A stretch of DNA of 64,000 nt from Halostagnicola sp. A-GB9-2 (lineage in GTDB: Archaea; Halobacteriota; Halobacteria; Halobacteriales; Natrialbaceae): positions 310,001 through 374,000 of the forward strand of contig NZ_JASJOC010000001.1 of the NCBI RefSeq assembly GCF_030068615.1. Reading direction: 5' to 3'. Both the position numbers and the translations under genes were made by a program. This document shows positions 43,957 through 51,789 of the stretch, one piece after another. Positions within the stretch are counted from its first letter, which is position 1. Every line of letters starts with the position of its first letter. Below the pieces are notes generated by a model. The model was not told where the DNA came from. It was given only the letters and a program-made list of their open reading frames with translations, and did not search any database.

Positions 43957-45378
43957 TCACAGCGCGAGCGCGTCGACGAGCACGGCGACGAGAACGGCAC
44001 CGAGGAAAGCGTTCGACGCGTGGAACGAACGAAACGCCGCGGCTTCGGTTTGCTCGAAGTGAAGCCTAACTGCGGCCCAGAGGAAGATCCCGCCGAAGAC
44101 CGCGACGGTCGCCGCGTACAACGCGCCGAGATCGGTGATCCAGGCGAGGCCGACGGTTCCGACGAGCGTCGCGGCGATGTAGTAGAGGATGTGTTTCCGC
44201 GTCACCGTCTCGCCGCGGACGACGGGCATCATGGGAAAGCCGCCTCGAGCGTAGTCGTCGCGATAGGCGAGCGCGAGGTTGTAGAAGTGGGCGGGCGTCC
44301 AGAGGAAGATAACGCCGGCCAGTGCGAGTGCCGGCATCCCGATTTCGTTCGTGACGGCGGCCCACCCGATGAGCGCCGGGAGCGCGCCGGCCAAGCCTCC
44401 CCAAACGGTGTTTTGGACCGTGTTCGGTTTCAAGAGGAGGGTGTAGACGACGCTGTAAAAGAGGATCGCCGCGAGTCCGAGCGCCGCCGCGAGGGCGTTG
44501 ATCGTGAGGAAGACACCGAGTGACGCCGCTGTCAGGAACGCGCCGAAGAGCAGGGCTCTCCGGACCGGAATCAGGTCGGTAGCAAGGGGGCGATCCGCCG
44601 TTCGGGACATCTTCTGATCGATGTCGCGCTCTAGAACGTGGTTGAACGTGCCAGACGCGCCGATTGCGAGTACGCCGCCGCCGAGGGTCGCGACGATCGT
44701 CGAAATCTCGAGGTTCGGACCGGCCGCGAGTGCCATCCCCGCCGCGGCGACGAGACAGAGCAGCCACATCAGGCGCGGCTTCATCATTTTGAAGTACGCG
44801 AAGGCGGTGAGACGGGCCCGTGCGAGTCTGCCGGTCGGAAGCGGTCGTTGTGGAGCCGGCTCGGTCTCGATCGGGTCCGGTTCCGGCGGCGATTCGATCT
44901 CGTCGTTCTCACTTCCCGTCGCGAACTCGAGATCCCACGCGAGTGCGAGGACGATGATCGAGAAGATGGCGATTCCGAGTCCGAGGTGGAGCCCCGGAGC
45001 GAGGGCTGCCGGGCCGACAGTCGCCGTAACGGCACCTACGCCGACCTGGATCGTATACAGCACCAGCGAGACGACCAGAGCAGCCGTGACTCGACTCGAA
45101 GCCGCTCCAAACAGTGCAACGAAGACGGTCAGTGCGGCCAGCGCGCCGACGACCACGGCTGTGAGACGGTGGCCCCACACGATCGCGAGTTCGGTCTGGC
45201 TCACCGGATCGACGGGGGCGCTACACAGCGGCCAGGTCGAACACGCCGTCGTCGCGTTCGTAATCGAGGTCGTGGCTCCGATAATCAGGAGTAAGTAGAC
45301 ACCGAGTGCAGTCCCCGCTAACAGTGCCGAGAATCGTCGCTGCGTGCCGATCGGCCAGGGATAGGAGTCGGATGCCAC
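43957..45378 (-). CDS. ctaB: CtaA-like / heme o synthase (CtaB) fusion
   Basis: 473-residue membrane protein. The C-terminal part (about 185-473) is protoheme IX farnesyltransferase: NHVLERDIDQKMSRTADRPL contains the Asp-rich prenyl-diphosphate site, and LWTPAHFYNLALAYRDDY is diagnostic. The N-terminal part (about 1-150) has four helices with CSTWPLC, a histidine in IVWGHRL and another in GLHLGLG, resembling one half of CtaA/COX15 heme a synthase. It would farnesylate heme b for haem-copper oxidases. The linker between is acidic and Pro-rich. Confidence 0.92.
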   Translation of the reverse strand: MASDSYPWPIGTQRRFSALLAGTALGVYLLLIIGATTSITNATTACSTWPLCSAPVDPVSQTELAIVWGHRLTAVVVGALAALTVFVALFGAASSRVTAALVVSLVLYTIQVGVGAVTATVGPAALAPGLHLGLGIAIFSIIVLALAWDLEFATGSENDEIESPPEPDPIETEPAPQRPLPTGRLARARLTAFAYFKMMKPRLMWLLCLVAAAGMALAAGPNLEISTIVATLGGGVLAIGASGTFNHVLERDIDQKMSRTADRPLATDLIPVRRALLFGAFLTAASLGVFLTINALAAALGLAAILFYSVVYTLLLKPNTVQNTVWGGLAGALPALIGWAAVTNEIGMPALALAGVIFLWTPAHFYNLALAYRDDYARGGFPMMPVVRGETVTRKHILYYIAATLVGTVGLAWITDLGALYAATVAVFGGIFLWAAVRLHFEQTEAAAFRSFHASNAFLGAVLVAVLVDALAL

Positions 45379-45516
45379 GGTATCGTTACCTCGAAATTCG
45401 ACTCTGTGTATTTATGCGTCCCGCTTTCGGGCATTCGGGGGCGACGAACCGCGCTTTCGGGCGAACATGTTCTGTCGAGGGAGTAGTCTCCCCACCGATT
45501 CGATACCGTCGACCAG

Positions 45517-45813
45517 TCACATCCCCATATCGGCCGCCGCATCCGGAACCGGTAGCTCGGTGGGCGAAACCTCGAGCAGTTCTCCGACGTGATCCAGGGC
45601 CATATCAAAGCCGTAGTAACGCTCGAGTTCGTCGCCGTCGGCGGTCGGCCGAACTTTCAACATGGCGTACCCTTCGCGGTTCTGGGCGATCGCCGCCGTT
45701 CCTCCGCCGGCTGAAGGGTGTTCAGTGACGAACTCGAGGAGGCGCTCCGTCTCGGTTTCGCGGTAGGTAGCCGTGATCGAGTCGTTCGTTTCCGTCCGTT
45801 CGGCGTCGGTCAT
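45517..45813 (-). CDS. Hypothetical protein, conserved haloarchaeal type
   Basis: 98 acidic residues, no recognised domain. It opens with a Glu/Thr-rich helix (ETETERLLEFVTEHPSAGGG), followed by a beta-rich core (AAIAQNREGYAMLKVRP) and a helix (ELERYYGFDMALDHVGELL). The start ATG 45813 is followed by acidic composition typical of true haloarchaeal genes, unlike the antisense reading. Monocistronic. Confidence 0.75.
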   Translation of the reverse strand: MTDAERTETNDSITATYRETETERLLEFVTEHPSAGGGTAAIAQNREGYAMLKVRPTADGDELERYYGFDMALDHVGELLEVSPTELPVPDAAADMGM

Positions 45814-45957
45814 ACGCTGTCTCGAACGTCGACGAACGGAAGGCTATCGGTTTCGCCGAACGATCGGAGTAGTGCGAGTCGCCGGGACGGGCCGAACGAG
45901 TCGGATTCACTCCGAGGGATCGACATCACTTTGTCAGTTCACCCGGGAGTGCCCGTC

Positions 45958-46878
45958 GTGACTTCGCAGGGAGCCGAGAATTCAACGGAGCACGTGCGCC
46001 CGCTTGAGACATTCCGGGTCACAAGAGCCGTGGCCCTGCAGTGGGTCGCCGTCTCGAGCGTCGGCTTTTTTGCGTTCGCGTACCTCTTTGCCGACGTTCT
46101 CGCGCGGATCCGTGGGGAGTCACTCGAGCCGATCGTTCTCCCGATTTCGTCCCAGCCCGCGACGCTCGGCTGGCTCGTCGTCTTCGTGGTGTTGGTCGCG
46201 CTCGTCATCGCACTCCACGAGACGATTCACGGACTGTTGATGGCCCACTGCGGCGGGGAGCCCACCTACGGCGTCGGCGTCTCGTACTTCATCGTCCCGT
46301 ACGCCTACACGAACTCGAGCGGCGGCTACACTCGAAACCAGATGCTCGCGATCTTGCTCGCGCCGTTCGTCGTTATCTCCGTTCTCGGCGTCCTGACGAT
46401 GGCCGTCTATCCGTCGCCGATACTCGTCGTCGTCCTGGCAGCCAACGCCGCGGGCTCGATCGGGGACCTCTGGATGGCCGCCGTCCTCGTTCAGTTTCCG
46501 CCGGCCGTGTGGGTCGGTCCGATGCCGGATCGGTCCCCTGACGGACAGGGAATGGGGATTTACGGCTCGAGCGAAACCGTAAGCCGCCGAACGCCCGGTT
46601 CGAAGTTTCTGTCGGCTTTCTTCGCCGGGGCGGTTGCCACGTTCGTCGCAGTCGCCGCCGGAATCGTCGGAGCGGTTCTCTTCTCGTTGGCGGTCGGCAC
46701 CGGAACCGTCCTCATCGGCGACTCCGCCGGTCGCTGGTTCCTCTTCAGGCACGATGTCGTTTCCGCGAGCGAGATTGTGATTCTCGAGGTCGGCGGTCGG
46801 CTGCTGGTCTCGGTTTCGCTTCTTGGCGGACTCTGCTGGTCGATTGTCGTCGGTGCCCGACGGTTACTAAGCGACTGA
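45958..46878 (+). CDS. DUF3267 membrane protein with HExxH-like motif
   Basis: About 306 residues with six or more helices. The helix ALHETIHGLLMAHCGGE carries HETIH, the zinc-binding HExxH pattern of the DUF3267/M50-like putative peptidases, and VGVSYFIVPYAYTNSSGGY and AANAAGSIGDLWMAAVL match that family's second half, with Asp as the possible third ligand. The start is uncertain: GTG 45958 or 45949 avoid overlap with the opposite gene ending at 45813; no strong TATA. Its TGA stop is the first base triplet of a palindromic element. Confidence 0.8.
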   Translation: MTSQGAENSTEHVRPLETFRVTRAVALQWVAVSSVGFFAFAYLFADVLARIRGESLEPIVLPISSQPATLGWLVVFVVLVALVIALHETIHGLLMAHCGGEPTYGVGVSYFIVPYAYTNSSGGYTRNQMLAILLAPFVVISVLGVLTMAVYPSPILVVVLAANAAGSIGDLWMAAVLVQFPPAVWVGPMPDRSPDGQGMGIYGSSETVSRRTPGSKFLSAFFAGAVATFVAVAAGIVGAVLFSLAVGTGTVLIGDSAGRWFLFRHDVVSASEIVILEVGGRLLVSVSLLGGLCWSIVVGARRLLSD

Positions 46879-46958
46879 TACTGCCGGCTGTACGTCGTTC
46901 ACAATTCTCGTCGCTCCGGGGGTGTGAGAATCTTTCCATAGTTACAACCGGCAGTATG
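46876..46958. repeat. Palindromic dispersed element, copy 1
   Basis: 83 bases with near-perfect terminal inverted repeats: TGATACTGCCGG at the left and CCGGCAGTATGA at the right, extending to about 17 bases with mismatches. An inner hairpin has arms ATTCTC/GAGAAT. Copy 2 at 63756-63837 aligns along its whole length when reversed. The left end overlaps the TGA stop codon of the upstream gene. Probably a MITE-like or repeat-type element; it encodes nothing. Confidence 0.8.
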
Positions 46959-47107
46959 ATCCGAGGAACCGGGCTTCGACGGCTGGACAAGCCCCGGTGA
47001 CGGACAATGCACTCCGCTGGCGACCGACGAACGTTACTGCTGTCGATCATCTTCGTTCGAGATCTCGAGACCGTAACGTTCGAGCACCCTCGTCGACGAC
47101 TGAACCC

Positions 47108-47383
47108 ATGACGAAGTGGCTTCAAAGCGGGCGGCGTCGAGACATTTGTTACCTGCTCGCGGCCAACGGAGAGCTTCGCAGCCAGAAGCTCAAATCCGAA
47201 CTCGAGTCACACTACGACGACCGGATCGAGCCGAAATCGTTCTACGGAACGCTGTCGGCCCTGGTCGACGCAGGTCTGCTCGAAACGCGAACAGATGGCC
47301 TCTATGACGTGTATTCGTTGACTGATGCCGGAGCGAAGCGACTCGAGGACCACGATCAGTGGGTTCGGACCTGCCTCGAGTGA
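47108..47383 (+). CDS. PadR-like winged-helix regulator
   Basis: 91-residue DNA-binding protein. The pattern RRRDICYLLAANGELRSQKL, SELESHYDDRIEPKSFYGTL and DAGLLETRTDGLYDVYSLTDAG matches the winged helix of PadR/phage-type repressors, the wing being the last segment. ATG 47108 was chosen because the domain begins there; the longer upstream reading is Arg-rich. Ligand and targets unknown. Confidence 0.8.
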   Translation: MTKWLQSGRRRDICYLLAANGELRSQKLKSELESHYDDRIEPKSFYGTLSALVDAGLLETRTDGLYDVYSLTDAGAKRLEDHDQWVRTCLE

Positions 47384-47463
47384 TCGACTGCGCGTCTCAG
47401 GGGCAAACACGTCCCGTCTTGAGGTGAATCTCCGACGCGTTCATCCTGTGCGGTTCGTGATGA

Positions 47464-47613
47464 TCACTGAATTTTGTAGCTCACGATTTCGCCGCAATCG
47501 CACTCCGGACAGTCCGAAGCGCTCGAACTCACCGTTGTTCCGCATCGTCGACACTCGTCGATGACTGTGGTCCCCGACCGCTGAAAGAGGACCGTTTTGA
47601 TCACGCTTTTCAT
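47464..47613 (-). CDS. Small zinc-ribbon protein (49 residues)
   Basis: Short gene below usual length cut-offs. The sequence begins MKSVIKTVLFQRSG and contains two Cys pairs, CRRC and CPECDC, spaced as in a rubrerythrin-like/zinc-ribbon knuckle, then GEIVSYKIQ and a stop. Similar small zinc-finger proteins are frequent in haloarchaea. It faces the aldolase gene upstream across an AT-rich promoter region. Target unknown. Confidence 0.75.
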   Translation of the reverse strand: MKSVIKTVLFQRSGTTVIDECRRCGTTVSSSASDCPECDCGEIVSYKIQ

Positions 47614-47862
47614 GTCGCCTCCCCCCGCACAACTGGTTTGTGCATACGCGGATACACCGATATGAAAGGGTTTGTTATTGTCTCGCTACCATGATAGTCA
47701 CTGATATAAATATATCATTTATAGATAATAAAACCGTCTATACGGGGTTCAAAGTAGCGTTCAACGGGCGGGTCGTGTGTCACACTCAAACGGGGAAATC
47801 GACCTCTTGAGTGTATATTTACTACAAAATAGAATAATTTCGAACGGGAGGACCATCAGAGA

Positions 47863-47868
47863 TTTATA
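47863..47868 (+). promoter_or_regulatory. TATA box of the aldolase-FBPase operon
   Basis: TTTATA centred 27 bases before ATG 47893, in a markedly AT-rich region (47640-47870). Leaderless transcript expected. Confidence 0.6.
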
Positions 47869-47892
47869 GCGGCCTGTTGGACCACCAGTTAG

Positions 47893-48681
47893 ATGATACC
47901 GATCGACGATTCCCCGATCGTCCGCGATGGCAAGTCACTGATTCTCGCGATGGACCACGGGCTCGAACACGGTCCGGTCGACTTCGAGGATGTTCCGGAG
48001 AAACTCGACCCAGCGACCGTTTTCGAGACCGCAACACACGACGCCGTCACCGCGATGGCGGTCCAAAAGGGTATCGCGGAGGGGTACTACCCGAGCTACG
48101 AGGACGACGTTAATCTCCTGTTGAAGCTAAATGGCACCTCGAACCTCTGGATGGGCGAACCCGACTCACCGGTCAACTGCTCGGTCGACTACGCGGCCGA
48201 ACTCGGTGCCGACGCGGTCGGATTCACCGTCTACAGCGGCTCGAACCACGAAGTAGAGATGTTCGAAGAGTTCCGAGACGCACAAGAAAGCGCCCGCGAA
48301 CACGATCTCCCCGTCGTCATGTGGTCGTACCCCCGCGGCCAGGGGCTCAAAAACGACACCAAGCCGAGTACGATCTCTTATGCGACCCGTATCGCCCTTG
48401 AGGTCGGCGCGGACATCGCGAAGGTCAAGTATCCCGGCAGTCCCGAAGCCATGGCCCACGCCTGCAAAGCCGCTGGCGACATGAACGTCGTCATGAGCGG
48501 CGGCTCGAAGACCTCGGATTACGAGTTCCTCTCGACGGTCGAAGCCGCCGTCAACGCCGGCTGTACCGGCCTGGCGGTCGGCCGAAACGTCTGGCAACGC
48601 GAGGACCCGACGAAGCTGCTCGACGCACTCGAGAAAGTCATCTACGAAGAAGAGACCGCAGACGCCGCACTCGAGGAATGA
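47893..48681 (+). CDS. Class I fructose-bisphosphate aldolase (archaeal DhnA type)
   Basis: 262-residue Schiff-base aldolase of glycolysis/gluconeogenesis, cleaving fructose 1,6-bisphosphate. LILAMDHGLEHGP, VVMWSYPRG and the catalytic Lys in DIAKVKYPGSPE, then VVMSGGSKTSDYEFL (phosphate site), identify the archaeal type (DhnA/FbaB family). The same fold includes 2-amino-3,7-dideoxy-heptulosonate synthase, but adjacency to FBPase favours aldolase. Its stop overlaps the next start as ATGA. Confidence 0.93.
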   Translation: MIPIDDSPIVRDGKSLILAMDHGLEHGPVDFEDVPEKLDPATVFETATHDAVTAMAVQKGIAEGYYPSYEDDVNLLLKLNGTSNLWMGEPDSPVNCSVDYAAELGADAVGFTVYSGSNHEVEMFEEFRDAQESAREHDLPVVMWSYPRGQGLKNDTKPSTISYATRIALEVGADIAKVKYPGSPEAMAHACKAAGDMNVVMSGGSKTSDYEFLSTVEAAVNAGCTGLAVGRNVWQREDPTKLLDALEKVIYEEETADAALEE

Positions 48682-49625
48682 CCGACCAGAACTTCGATCC
48701 CGGCATGAACTCCGAAACCGATCCCTCCGGCGTCAAGCTCGAACCCGTCGTCGACGACATCACCGCGACGGTCGCTCGAACGGCAGCCGAAATACGACAG
48801 GGCCTCGTCGGTCGCCGCGACAAAGCGGCGGGAGAAAACCCCAGCGGCGAGAGTCAGGCCGAAGCCGACGTCTACGCCGACGAATTGCTCGCTGATCGAC
48901 TCGCATCGATCGAGGCTGTCGGCGAGTACGCGAGCGAAGAACGCGAGGCGTGTCTCGACTGCGGTCCAACGCCTGGCGCGAGCGGCTCGGAGGGTGGAGA
49001 CCGATCGAGTCCGACGGTCGCGGTCGCCGTCGATCCTCTCGACGGCTCGTCGAACCTCTCGTCGAACAATGCCATGGGGACCGTTTTCGGCGTCTACGAA
49101 GCCCCGCTTCCGGCCGCCGGACGGGATCTCATCGCCGCGGGCTACGTGCTCTATGGCCCCATCACGACGATGATCGTCGCCGACGAGACCGGCGTCACGG
49201 AGTACGAACTGACGGGCGGAGAACGCACAATCGTTCGCGAAGACGTGACGCTTCCGGACGAACCGGTCGTCTACGGGTTCGGCGGCCGCGTCCCCGACTG
49301 GCCGGCGGACTTTCGCGAGTACGCCAACGCGATCGAAACCGAACTCAAGCTCCGCTACGGCGGTGCGATGATCGCCGACGTCAATCAGGTGCTCACCTAC
49401 GGCGGCGTCTTCGCCTACCCCGGTCTCGAGTCCCGTTCGGGGGGGAAACTCAGGCTTCAGTTCGAGGGGAACCCCATCGGGTACATCGTCGAACGGGCGG
49501 GTGGACGCTCCTCGAACGGCAACCGATCCATCCTCGAGATCGAACCGGGTTCGCTCCATGAGCGGACGCCGGTCCACGTCGGCAACGATGAACTGATCGA
49601 CCGACTCGAATCCGCCCTCGAGTAA
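48678..49625 (+). CDS. fbp: Class 1 fructose-1,6-bisphosphatase
   Basis: 315-residue phosphatase of gluconeogenesis, removing the 1-phosphate of fructose bisphosphate. The metal-binding VDPLDGSSNLSSNNAMGT and FGVYE, and the sugar-binding RYGGAMIADVNQVLTYGGVF (here RYGGAMIADVNQVL) are typical of class I FBPase. The N-terminal EYASEEREA includes the second metal-binding Glu pair. Coupled to the aldolase by a 4-base overlap, so the two enzymes act in sequence. Confidence 0.94.
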   Translation: MTDQNFDPGMNSETDPSGVKLEPVVDDITATVARTAAEIRQGLVGRRDKAAGENPSGESQAEADVYADELLADRLASIEAVGEYASEEREACLDCGPTPGASGSEGGDRSSPTVAVAVDPLDGSSNLSSNNAMGTVFGVYEAPLPAAGRDLIAAGYVLYGPITTMIVADETGVTEYELTGGERTIVREDVTLPDEPVVYGFGGRVPDWPADFREYANAIETELKLRYGGAMIADVNQVLTYGGVFAYPGLESRSGGKLRLQFEGNPIGYIVERAGGRSSNGNRSILEIEPGSLHERTPVHVGNDELIDRLESALE

Positions 49626-49753
49626 ACCGAGCCAGACTCGAACGAAGTACCGGGAGTCAACCGAAAAGTGGTTTAAGAACGGTCTCGAGGGGGTTGCGAT
49701 TCGTTTTCGTTTCTGTTTTCCGTTCAGTCGGTCGATTCGACGACGGGGATCGG

Positions 49754-50026
49754 TTACGACCCGTCCGAGCCGAGCCACGCAGCAGTCACGGACACGTAGA
49801 CGGCGACGCCGAGCAACAGGAGGACGTAGAACGCCCAGTTCGGCCACCCGGTCGAGAGAAAGAGGAGGGTGAGAAAGAGAACCCAGAGTGTGATAATAAC
49901 GATATCGCCGAGAAAACGCGCTCCTGCGGTCAGGAACCCGCGAAGTCCCTCTCGAGAATCGGCTCGTTTTTCCGGTCGTGAGTCGGACCGGTCCTCGGAT
50001 CGTGAGTCGGATTGGGTTTCAGTCAT
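49754..50026 (-). CDS. Small two-helix membrane protein
   Basis: 90 residues: a charged, Ser/Asp/Arg-repeat N-terminus (SDSRSEDRSDSRPEKRADSRE, shown in parts as SRSEDRSDSRPEKR) followed by two hydrophobic helices (about 40-82). The sequence resembles small haloarchaeal membrane proteins of unknown function. It lies 33 bases downstream of the protease gene on the same strand, so the two may share a transcript. Confidence 0.72.
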   Translation of the reverse strand: MTETQSDSRSEDRSDSRPEKRADSREGLRGFLTAGARFLGDIVIITLWVLFLTLLFLSTGWPNWAFYVLLLLGVAVYVSVTAAWLGSDGS

Positions 50027-50059
50027 CTGTTTCGAGTGTTGGAAGGAAGTGTATTCATC

Positions 50060-51256
50060 TCAGAAGTGATAGCCGAGGGTGTTCGTCATCTGGTACGCCG
50101 AGACACCCCAGACGTAGCTCTGTCCGGGCCACCAGGTTCGGGCGTTGTTGAACCCAGCAATGAGCACGCTTTCGTCCGGATCCTGCGGATCTGGATGGTA
50201 GCTGACCGAGCCGCTATCGCCGTCAATCAGGTCCATTTCACCGCCCCATCGAATCTGCCCATGTCGGCAGAAATCGTCAGTAAAACACGTTACCGCATCG
50301 ATCCCCTGAATTTTTCCGGTCGTGTGGCCCGTCATGGCTCCGACTTTCTCGAGAGGTTCCCCTCGAGCGAGTAAGTCGGCCAGGCCCCAGCGAGTGTACT
50401 GGCCGCGGACGGAGAACGGCGACGACGTGTCGATTTGATTGATCGGATCGAGTTGACCGGCTGGTTCGACTGCGACGAGGTCTTCGACTGGGTGATCGTA
50501 GCGCACCGTCCCCAGGTCGAACGACTCCTCGGTTTCTGTCGGAAGCCTGAGTCCCTCTCCGGTGATGTCTCCGTTGACTTCGAACGCATGCTCTGCCGTG
50601 ACGAAGAACTCCGTTTCCGAGTTCGGATCGTATAGCGCAGGCCCGAGCGTCGCCATGCTCGAGGAGGTTTCGCAGGCGACGCCGCCGGGGACGGTTCCGC
50701 CGGTCACGTCACTGGCGAGTCGAGGTTGGCGTTCTCCGGTATCAGGTCCGCTCTCGATATCTCCGATGCTATCGATCCCTTCATCGTCGTCGAATCGCTC
50801 GATATCGAGACCGATACCGTCCGCAACCGTTCCGAGTACGTCTCGAACCAGACTGGAATCGCCCGTTACACCGATCGAAACCGACGCTGTCCCGCTTCGA
50901 TAGTCACCGGGAACAACCGCACTGCCGAGGTACCCCATCAATCTCGATTCGGCGAGAACGTCGTTCACCTCGAACGCTTTTTCCACGGCGGCGTACCACT
51001 CCGCCGGAACCGTCCTCGTGCGTTCCTCGAGCGAATAGGGGTCGTCGATATCCTCTCTGACCAGCGCAGTAACGATTGGCACGTCGCCGTCGTCGGTCGC
51101 GAGGAAGTCTTCGACGCCGAGGAGGTGTGCCATTCCAACTGCGTAGCCGGCGCTCACGAGCGTGCGAATGAATTCTCGGCGGTCCATTCCGGCGTGCAAG
51201 CGCTCTCGAAGCGTCGAAAGACGGTGGACGACGTTCTCGGTATCTTTCTCCGACAT
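50060..51256 (-). CDS. Putative Tat-exported trypsin-like serine protease
   Basis: 398 residues from ATG 51256. A twin-arginine motif (MDRREFIRTLVSAG) with a short hydrophobic stretch near residues 24-46 suggests Tat export or lipid anchoring. The C-terminal part shows the S1 triad in order: H223 in VTAEHAF, D259 in EDLVAVEP and S348 in GDSGS. The region between resembles chymotrypsin-fold haloarchaeal proteins; 46-220 is acidic and unrecognised. An earlier in-frame start (51373) adds Arg-rich residues and was rejected. Protease activity is predicted, not shown. Confidence 0.82.
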   Translation of the reverse strand: MSEKDTENVVHRLSTLRERLHAGMDRREFIRTLVSAGYAVGMAHLLGVEDFLATDDGDVPIVTALVREDIDDPYSLEERTRTVPAEWYAAVEKAFEVNDVLAESRLMGYLGSAVVPGDYRSGTASVSIGVTGDSSLVRDVLGTVADGIGLDIERFDDDEGIDSIGDIESGPDTGERQPRLASDVTGGTVPGGVACETSSSMATLGPALYDPNSETEFFVTAEHAFEVNGDITGEGLRLPTETEESFDLGTVRYDHPVEDLVAVEPAGQLDPINQIDTSSPFSVRGQYTRWGLADLLARGEPLEKVGAMTGHTTGKIQGIDAVTCFTDDFCRHGQIRWGGEMDLIDGDSGSVSYHPDPQDPDESVLIAGFNNARTWWPGQSYVWGVSAYQMTNTLGYHF

Positions 51257-51789
51257 GTAACCTAACGGATTGCGGTCTTCCGGCGAATACGGATAGCTAC
51301 GGCGACGATGCGTGTCCGTACTAACCACGAAAATATCAATACACCTTCTGCCTGCACATGCCGTCCGTTTCAAAAGGCGTTGTGCCGAACGATGACACTC
51401 GAGAAACTGTCACTAGCACTCTTCAATATAAACCCTGGGTAGTTTAACGCGAAGAGTACTGTCGACTCACGGTTCATGATACATGTCTCCATGTTGGTGA
51501 CCATGGGGACAAGTCCCTCCAGCGCTCCCGAAATGCCGTCTTCCCCCCACTTCGGGACTCACGTTCACCGAACGACCTCGCTTGCTCGAGTCGCGCCCGC
51601 GACGGATCGTTCCCAATCGAGGTGTGCCCGCCGCGTTCACCGGTCTTCGAAACGACCCCCTTCCGGACCTCAACTCGAGCGACGATATCGACCTACTTCT
51701 CTGCTAATTCGAGGATGTCACTATATTTCCCACAGATTCGTGTCGTGAAAAGGGAAAACGGTTTTTAGTCATCTCTCGCAGAATTTGCC
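51257..51789. other. Long intergenic region with a hairpin, possible small RNA
   Basis: 533 bases without a convincing gene. At 51485-51510, GTCTCCATG and CATGGGGAC form a 9-pair stem with an 8-base loop, near TATA-like ATATAAACC (51424-51432) and GTTTAAC (51439-51445). Short Arg- or Ser-rich readings on both strands do not look haloarchaeal. The promoter of the next gene (GTTTTTAG, about 51762) is at the right end. No known RNA family recognised. Confidence 0.3.
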
